Source: an uncultured bacterium (lineage in GTDB: Bacteria; Methylomirabilota; Methylomirabilia; Rokubacteriales; CSP1-6). Taken from it: a stretch of 12,053 bases of DNA. Made by a program: the position numbers and the translations under genes. The DNA lies in contig CAMLFJ010000039.1 in the NCBI GenBank assembly GCA_946479205.1, positions 1-12,053 on the forward strand, written 5' to 3'. The stretch's first letter is position 1, and the number at the start of each line of letters is the position of its first letter. The notes beneath the pieces were generated by a model, which saw only the letters and a list, made by a program, of their open reading frames with translations, made no database searches and had not been told where the DNA came from. Shown here one piece after another: positions 7,175 through 12,053 of the stretch.

Positions 7175-7187
7175 GGGGCGGCGCCGT

Positions 7188-8474
7188 GTGGGTCTTCCCA
7201 TGACGGGCCGACGCGTGCTGTTTCGCCTTGCGGCCGCGATGTGCATCGCGGCCGTGCTGAGCCAGGCGCTTTCCGGCGCGGCTCAGGCGCAGATCCCGAT
7301 CATCCCGCTGCCGTCGGACCTCAGGCTCGATCCCCCGGCCGTCGATGTTCCCGCGAACGTCGCGGGATTCGCGGGAGCCTGGGCTCGTGGGGCCTGGGAT
7401 GGCGTGCTCCCGCACGTTCTCGTCGTCGAGGCCGTGGATGGCACCGGTCGCGCACAGGTCGTGTACGCCCTGGGCGACTCCGCCGAGGCCAACATCAAGC
7501 GGGGGTACCGGCGCGTCACTGGGCGGATCGTGGCCGACCTGCTGACCTTGGACCTGGGAGAGCGCACGTCGGCGGAGTACCGGCTCGCCGGCGACTCGCT
7601 GCGCGGCACGTATGCGAGCAGCCGGCGTCGCTCCACGGTCACGCTGACCCGCCTGCCGCTCGCGCAGGTGATGGCGGTGCCCGCGATCCTGCCCGGTGCG
7701 GTCGCCGGGACGACGGTGCGCATTCCCATGATGGAACCGGGGCCGGGCGGCAAGCGGATCTCGCTCGAGGCGACCCTCTACCGTCCCGCGGGTGACGGCC
7801 CGCACCCGGTGCTCGTGTTCAACCACGGCTCCACCGGCGGGGGGGCGGTCGCGATCTCGACGACGATGCGCTCGGCCCGCCAGGCTCAATTCTTCGTCGA
7901 GCGCGGATTCGCGGTGCTCGCGCCGATGCGGCGGGGTCGCGGAGCCTCGGATGGCGTGCCCGCGGAGCACGAGGGCACGTGTGACCCGGAGGTCCTGGGG
8001 GACGGAATGGCGCGCGCCATCGAGGACGTGGACGCGGCGATGGCCTATGTGCGCGCGCAGACGTGGGCCGATCCCGGGCGCGTGCTGGTCGGAGGCCAGT
8101 CGAGGGGCGGCATCCTGTCCGTCGCGTATGCTGCGGAGCGTTCGGGGACGGTCCGTGGCGTGATCAACTTCGCGGGTGGCTGGACGAGCGATCGCTGCGA
8201 CGAGCGTGGTCGCGGCTTCAACCAGGCCACCTTCGCCTCGGCGGGGAGCCGGGCCCGAATCCCGATGCTCTGGCTCTATGCCGAGGAGGACGGGTACTAC
8301 TCGGCGGCGTGGATCCGGCGCTACCACGAGGCTTTTGCGCAGGCCGGCGGCCTCGCGACGTTCCGCCTGTTCCCCGCGTTCGGCGCGGACGGCCACCGCC
8401 TCGTGGATCGGATCGAGATCTGGACGGTCGCGGCGGAGGAGTTTTTGCGGCGGCTGGGGCCATCGTCGCGATAG
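7188..8474 (+). CDS. Exported alpha/beta hydrolase (dienelactone-hydrolase-like) with N-terminal extra domain
   Basis: A 428-residue secreted or periplasmic hydrolase. It begins with a Sec-type signal peptide (RR, hydrophobic run to about 30, likely cut after AAQA at 34). Residues about 58-158 form a beta-rich domain I cannot name. The catalytic alpha/beta hydrolase domain spans about 190-424: oxyanion-region FNHGSTGG (211-218), nucleophile S305 in GQSRG, acid D368 in AEEDGYY, and base H403 in GADGHRL. C265 and C337 could form a disulfide. The class cleaves esters, lactones or peptides; the substrate is not readable. GTG 7188 is favoured by GAGGGG at 7173-7178; the in-frame ATG at 7200 is possible but lacks a ribosome site. 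It starts 13 bases after the permease stop, so cotranscription is likely. It ends 11 bases from the stop of the converging ABC permease gene. Confidence 0.82.
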   Translation: MGLPMTGRRVLFRLAAAMCIAAVLSQALSGAAQAQIPIIPLPSDLRLDPPAVDVPANVAGFAGAWARGAWDGVLPHVLVVEAVDGTGRAQVVYALGDSAEANIKRGYRRVTGRIVADLLTLDLGERTSAEYRLAGDSLRGTYASSRRRSTVTLTRLPLAQVMAVPAILPGAVAGTTVRIPMMEPGPGGKRISLEATLYRPAGDGPHPVLVFNHGSTGGGAVAISTTMRSARQAQFFVERGFAVLAPMRRGRGASDGVPAEHEGTCDPEVLGDGMARAIEDVDAAMAYVRAQTWADPGRVLVGGQSRGGILSVAYAAERSGTVRGVINFAGGWTSDRCDERGRGFNQATFASAGSRARIPMLWLYAEEDGYYSAAWIRRYHEAFAQAGGLATFRLFPAFGADGHRLVDRIEIWTVAAEEFLRRLGPSSR

Positions 8475-8485
8475 ACCCGCTCGTG

Positions 8486-9334
8486 CTACGCGCGGCCCTG
8501 CGGGCCGCCGCGGAGCTTGGGATCGAGGAGGTCGCGGAGGGCGTCGCCCAGCATGTTGAAGCCGAAGACGGCCAGGCTGATGGCGATGCCGGGGAAGACC
8601 GCCATCCACGGGGCCTGGATCATGAAGGTCCGGCCCGATCCGCTGAGCATCGCGCCCCACGACGGCGTCGGCGGCGGCACCCCGAAGCCGAGGAAGCTCA
8701 GGGCGGACTCGGCGAGGATCGCCACCCCGAGCCCCAGCGTGACCACCACCATGATCGGGGCCGCGATGTTGGGAAGGATGTGGCGGACGATGATCTGCCA
8801 GTCCTGGCAGCCGGTGGCGCGAGCCACCTCGATGTACTGGTTCTCGCGGATGGCCAGGACCGCGCTCCGGATGATCCGCGCGTTGCCGGCGGTCCCGCCG
8901 ATGCCCAGGGCCAGGATCACGTTGCCCAGCCCCTGGCCCAGCATGGCCATGATCGTCAGGAGCACGACGAGCCCGGGGAACGCCATCAGGGTGTCGATGC
9001 ACCGCTGCAGGACGATGTCGATGCGCCCCCCGTAGTAACCGGACAGGACCCCGATGATGGTGGCCAGCAGCGTGCTGATGGCCACCGCGCCGAGCCCGAG
9101 CAGCATCGAGATCCGCGCGCCGTAGATGACGCGGCTCAGGATGTCCCGCCCGAAGTCGTCGGTCCCCAGCGGGTGGCTCAAGCTGGGCGCCTGCAGGCGC
9201 GCGGCCGATTTGATCTTGATCGGGTCATGAGGCGCCAGCACCGGCGCCAGGAGGGCCGTCGCGACGAGACCGATGATCAGCAGGCCGCCCAGCGCCCCCA
9301 GCGGCTTGCTCCGCATCACCCGGAGCCAGGACAT
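8486..9334 (-). CDS. DppC/OppC-like ABC transporter permease
   Basis: A 282-residue inner-membrane permease of the oligopeptide/dipeptide/nickel ABC importer class. HPLGTDDFGRD (54-64) is the OppC/DppC hallmark just before the transmembrane core. Hydrophobic segments lie at about 12-34, 77-98, 120-143, 192-215 and 243-264. The ATPase-docking EAA loop is E169 VARATG ... ILP188. The start is uncertain: ATG 9334 lies 10 bases after the DppB-like stop and gives the usual short N-terminus, whereas ATG 9388 would overlap that gene by 44 bases. Neither has a clear ribosome site, so translation is probably coupled to the upstream gene. It is the last gene of the minus-strand operon; no ATPase gene follows before the converging hydrolase. 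Confidence 0.87.
   Translation of the reverse strand: MSWLRVMRSKPLGALGGLLIIGLVATALLAPVLAPHDPIKIKSAARLQAPSLSHPLGTDDFGRDILSRVIYGARISMLLGLGAVAISTLLATIIGVLSGYYGGRIDIVLQRCIDTLMAFPGLVVLLTIMAMLGQGLGNVILALGIGGTAGNARIIRSAVLAIRENQYIEVARATGCQDWQIIVRHILPNIAAPIMVVVTLGLGVAILAESALSFLGFGVPPPTPSWGAMLSGSGRTFMIQAPWMAVFPGIAISLAVFGFNMLGDALRDLLDPKLRGGPQGRA
8492..8508. terminator. GC hairpin at the convergent gene junction
   Basis: GCGGCCC (8492-8498), a 3-base loop, then GGGCCGC (8502-8508): a perfect 7-base stem 18 bases past the hydrolase stop and inside the last codons of the DppC-like gene. No T run follows on either strand. It could stall transcripts of the plus-strand unit, or simply reflect Gly/Pro/Arg codons. 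Confidence 0.2.
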
Positions 9335-9344
9335 GTGGCGGCGG

Positions 9345-10289
9345 CTAGCCGAATCGGATCCGCGGATCGAGGAAGCCGTAGACGACATCGATCACCAGGT
9401 TCAGCACGATGACGCCCGTGGCCAGGAACAGGTTGATGCCCTGGATGACGGGGTAGTCACGCCAGGTGATGGCGTCGAGCAGGAACTTCCCCATGCCGGG
9501 GATGACGAAGATGCTTTCCATGATGACCGTCCCCCCCAGGAGGGCCGAGAGCTGGAGGCCCATCACGGTGACCACCGGGATCATGGCGTTCTTCAGGACG
9601 TGCCGGGCGATCACGAGCGACTCGGGCAGGCCCTTGGCCCACGCGGTGCGGACGTAGTCCTCCCGCAGCACCTCGAGCACCATGGAGCGCGTCATGCGCA
9701 TGACGCTGGCCGACAGGGCGAGCCCCAGGATGATGGCGGGGAGCAGGAGCTGGGAGAGGTTCTTCACCGGATCGCGGGCGAACGGAGTGTAGCGCATGGG
9801 CGGCACCCACTGCCACCAGATCGACGCGGCCACGATGACCACGGTGGCCATCCAGAAGCCGGGCACGGAGAGCCCGCCGATGGCGCCGGTCCGGAACAGG
9901 TAGTCGAGCCAGGTGTCCTGGCGCACCGCCGAGAAGATGCCGGTGGGCACCGCGATCAGGAGGCCGAAGAACATGGCGAGGACGGCCAGCTCGAGGCTCA
10001 CCGGCAGGCGTCGCAAGATCTCGTCGAGGACGGGCTCCCTGGTCCAGAACGACACCCCCAGGTCGCCCTGCAGCACCCGCCCCACGTAGGTGACGTACTG
10101 CCGGTGGAAGGGCTGATCCAGTCCCAGCATCTGCTCGAGCTTGGCCTTGTCGCTGGCGTAGCCCTGCTCGCTCATCATCAGGGTCACGATGTCGCCCGGG
10201 AGCAGCCGGATGATCGAGAAGACCAGCAGGGTGACGAGGGCCAGCGTCGGCACCAGCAGCATGAGCCGGCGGAGAACGTAGCGGGACAT
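9345..10289 (-). CDS. DppB/OppB-like ABC transporter permease
   Basis: A 314-residue inner-membrane permease, the usual partner of the DppC-like protein encoded next. The first segment is at about 7-30, followed by the DppB signature LLPGDIV (29-35). Next come the periplasmic stretch with GLDQPFHRQY (56-65) and GDLGVSF (75-81), and further segments at about 98-120, 136-158, 180-198, 236-256 and 284-304. The EAA loop is ALREDYVRTAWAKG-like at about 207-220, followed by VIARHVLKNA. The C-terminus YGFLDPRIRFG is typical of the family. ATG 10289 gives the standard MSRYVLRRL start; a GGGGATA is about 13 bases upstream. It lies 44 bases after the binding-protein gene and 10 bases before the DppC-like start, so the three genes form one operon. 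Substrate could be peptide, sugar or nickel-type. Confidence 0.9.
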   Translation of the reverse strand: MSRYVLRRLMLLVPTLALVTLLVFSIIRLLPGDIVTLMMSEQGYASDKAKLEQMLGLDQPFHRQYVTYVGRVLQGDLGVSFWTREPVLDEILRRLPVSLELAVLAMFFGLLIAVPTGIFSAVRQDTWLDYLFRTGAIGGLSVPGFWMATVVIVAASIWWQWVPPMRYTPFARDPVKNLSQLLLPAIILGLALSASVMRMTRSMVLEVLREDYVRTAWAKGLPESLVIARHVLKNAMIPVVTVMGLQLSALLGGTVIMESIFVIPGMGKFLLDAITWRDYPVIQGINLFLATGVIVLNLVIDVVYGFLDPRIRFG

Positions 10290-10333
10290 GGTCGGGACTT
10301 ATCCCCGGTGGTGCGCCTCTCGCGAGCCCGGGG

Positions 10334-11953
10334 TCAGGCCTTCTTGCCGTCGAGCCAGATCTCCTCGTAGCGCTGGTCGTAGGCGTTGATGGGCACCGTG
10401 TAATTCTTCACCCAGGGCTGGACGCCGTAGTGCGTGATCGGGGTGTAGAGGAACACGTTGGGCGCGTCGTCGAGCAGCAGCCGCTGGATCTGGTGGACCA
10501 TGTCCACGCGCTTCTTCAGATCCAGGATCTTCGCCTGCTCGTCGATCAGGCGGTGGATCTCGCGATTCCCCCACCGGTAGTACGTCGCGTTGGCGCCGTA
10601 GTACGGGCGGATCGCCTCCTCCGGCTCCTCCCCGGTGAGCGCGGTGTGCACGCTCATCGAGTAGTCGTACGAGTAGCTCTTGTTGTAGTACTGGGCCATC
10701 TCCATCGGCTTCAGGTTGACCTGGATGCCCACCTTGGCGAGCTGATCCTTGACCACCTGGGCGCTCTTCACGTTGTCGCCGGGGCTGCCGACGATGAGCT
10801 CGGTCTCGAAGCCGCTGGCGTAGCCGGCCTCGGTGAGCAGGCGCTTGGCCTTCTTGAGATCGAACTCCGGCCGCGCGGACACGGGCAGCGCCCACGGCTT
10901 GCGGTAGGTGGGGATGGGGCCGGTCATGGTCGTGCCCCAGCCGCTCCGCACGATCTCGATGAACTCCTCCTGTTTGATGGCGGCCTGGATGGCCTGGCGC
11001 ACCTTCTTCTCGGTGAAGGGGGGCTTGAGCGGGCGCTGCTCGTCGTAGGGCCGCGTCCGCAGCACGATGGGGAACATCGTGGTGATCTCGGCCACCTTGA
11101 TCTTGCCGTTCGAGGCCTTGATCGAGGGCACGTCCGCGAACTCCAGATAGGAGATATCGGTCTGCTGCCCGCGGAAGGCGGCGGTGGCCGCCACCGGATC
11201 GATGACGTACTGGAGGCGGACCTCGTCCAGGTAGGGCAGCCCCTTCTTGAAGTAGTTGGGGTTCTTGACGAACACCGCCTCCTGCTCGCGCCGGTACTCC
11301 TGCATGATGAAGGGGCCGGTGCCGATCGCGTGCCGCTGCAGGTCGCCGTGCTTCTCCACCACCTCGCGCGCCACGATGACCGTCCAGGGGTTGGCGATGT
11401 AGTTGAGAAACGGCGCGTAGGGCTCCTTGGTCTTGAAGACCACCGTGTACTTGTCCGGGGTCTGGATGCTGGCCAGCTTGCCCAGGAAGAAGTAGGCGTG
11501 CTGGAACTTGCCCGGCTGGTCCGTCATCTGGCGCTCGATGCTGTACTTGACGTCCTCGGACGTGAGCTCGCGCCCGTTCACCGGCGGCACGTTGTGGAAC
11601 CGGACGCCCTGGCGCAGCTTGAACGAGTAGGTGAGATCGTCCTTCTGCTCCCAGCTCTCGGCCAGGTCCGGCAGGATCTTGGTGCCGTCGTGGTTGAACT
11701 TCAGGAGGGCGTTGTACGTCTGGTGGATGACCTGCAGCGCGGCGCCCCACGTTTCGAGATGCGGGTCGATGCCGCGGAGGGGCCCGCTCCGCACGACCAG
11801 CGTGCCGCCGCGCTTGGCGTCGCCCCGGTCCTGGCCCCACGCGGCGCGGGGAGCCACCGCGGCCAGTCCCGCCCCCAGGGCCCCGGCCTGGAGAAAGCTG
11901 CGGCGCGACACGTGCGCGGGCACTCCACCGGTTCCGGGCTTAGCAGGCTTCAT
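10334..11953 (-). CDS. Family 5 extracellular substrate-binding protein, Tat-exported
   Basis: A 539-residue binding protein of the SBP_bac_5 (DppA/OppA/NikA) family, which captures peptides, oligosaccharides or chelated metals outside the membrane and delivers them to the permease pair encoded downstream. The N-terminus has a twin-arginine signal, SRRSFLQAG (16-24), then a hydrophobic run and a likely cut near AAWG/QD (about 40). Mature-domain family features are RGIDPHLETW (60-69), LPDLAESWE (94-102), a FKLRQGVRFHNV segment (111-122), LTSEDVKYSIER (130-141) and, near the C-terminus, NREIHRLIDEQAK. AGGGGGA six bases before ATG 11953 supports the start. It is the first gene of the minus-strand operon. 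The true ligand cannot be assigned from sequence alone, and no metabolic neighbour in the window points to one. Confidence 0.92.
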   Translation of the reverse strand: MKPAKPGTGGVPAHVSRRSFLQAGALGAGLAAVAPRAAWGQDRGDAKRGGTLVVRSGPLRGIDPHLETWGAALQVIHQTYNALLKFNHDGTKILPDLAESWEQKDDLTYSFKLRQGVRFHNVPPVNGRELTSEDVKYSIERQMTDQPGKFQHAYFFLGKLASIQTPDKYTVVFKTKEPYAPFLNYIANPWTVIVAREVVEKHGDLQRHAIGTGPFIMQEYRREQEAVFVKNPNYFKKGLPYLDEVRLQYVIDPVAATAAFRGQQTDISYLEFADVPSIKASNGKIKVAEITTMFPIVLRTRPYDEQRPLKPPFTEKKVRQAIQAAIKQEEFIEIVRSGWGTTMTGPIPTYRKPWALPVSARPEFDLKKAKRLLTEAGYASGFETELIVGSPGDNVKSAQVVKDQLAKVGIQVNLKPMEMAQYYNKSYSYDYSMSVHTALTGEEPEEAIRPYYGANATYYRWGNREIHRLIDEQAKILDLKKRVDMVHQIQRLLLDDAPNVFLYTPITHYGVQPWVKNYTVPINAYDQRYEEIWLDGKKA

Positions 11954-12053
11954 GTCGGGTCCCCCTGTTCTTCGTTGACCAGGTCACGCCTACCCCGTGT
12001 GGGCTGGCTGGCCCGTGTGGGTGGCTCGGAGGATGGCCTGTCCGATGATGAGA
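11954..12053 (-). promoter_or_regulatory. Upstream region of the ABC importer operon with palindrome and direct repeat
   Basis: The strand-wise leader of the binding-protein gene holds a ribosome site (AGGGGGA, 11966-11960), a palindrome TGACC-A-GGTCA (11976-11986) placed 22 bases before the ATG, and two copies of CCCGTGTGGG (11994-12003 and 12012-12021) at an 18-base pitch. I could not find a convincing -35/-10 pair on the minus strand. The palindrome is placed where an operator could sit. The right edge of the window cuts the region. Confidence 0.3.

Noticed and set aside
7059..9002. 647-codon minus-strand open frame across permease, hydrolase and DppC-like genes
   Set aside because: It crosses three recognisable genes on both strands. 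The sequence is low-complexity Arg/Pro/His/Gly and matches no family; it is a GC-driven shadow.
8063..9412. 449-codon plus-strand open frame over the hydrolase end and DppC-like gene
   Set aside because: Out of frame with the hydrolase and antisense to a clear permease. It is rich in acidic residues, His and Gln, which is typical of the antisense of membrane-protein codons.
9273..10370. 365-codon plus-strand open frame opposite the DppB-like gene
   Set aside because: Composed mainly of His, Asp, Glu and Gly runs, the mirror of hydrophobic permease codons; no homology recognised.
1..12053. tRNA, rRNA, CRISPR array, insertion sequence or prophage
   Set aside because: I looked for these on both strands and saw no regular spaced repeats, no transposase or integrase, no terminal inverted repeats and no RNA gene. 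Base composition appears uniform, with no sign of recent transfer.

Overview
The window is a very GC-rich, gene-dense bacterial stretch. Third codon positions are almost all G or C, Shine-Dalgarno sites precede some genes, and several sigma70-like promoters can be read. The gene content is a coenzyme-F420-type flavin oxidoreductase, a cyclase-ATPase-TPR giant, and a Tat-exported family 5 solute-binding protein. This would fit a soil or sediment bacterium such as a Rokubacteria/Methylomirabilota or deep proteobacterial lineage. That placement is inference: no rRNA or other taxonomic marker is present.

Layout, left to right. (1) At 118-1894 two genes diverge from a roughly 180-base intergenic region with a candidate promoter for each: a luciferase-like (LLM class) flavin oxidoreductase on the minus strand and a TenA/PqqC-like heme-oxygenase-fold protein on the plus strand. 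(2) A strong hairpin and then a well-formed promoter lead into a 1181-residue protein with zinc ribbons, a class III cyclase domain, an AAA ATPase and a TPR tail (2012-5557). (3) It is followed on the same strand by a small cyclic-nucleotide-binding protein (5595-6122) with its own extended -10 promoter and apparently no leader. That gene overlaps by 4 bases an AI-2E/PerM-family membrane protein (6119-7174), and an exported alpha/beta hydrolase (7188-8474) comes 13 bases later. (4) Converging on this from the right is a three-gene minus-strand operon for a peptide/oligosaccharide-type ABC importer: Tat-signal substrate-binding protein (10334-11953), DppB-like permease (9345-10289) and DppC-like permease (8486-9334). 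No ATPase gene is in the window.

The most interesting element is 2012-7174: a cyclase-like signalling protein, a stand-alone cyclic-nucleotide receptor domain with no DNA-binding domain, and a membrane permease translationally coupled to the receptor. It reads as a possible nucleotide-controlled membrane process rather than a transcriptional circuit. The cyclase domain keeps its metal-binding aspartates but has Gln and His at the usual purine-selecting Lys and transition-state Asn positions, so its product, or whether it is active at all, is open. The functional link is inferred from adjacency and domain logic only.
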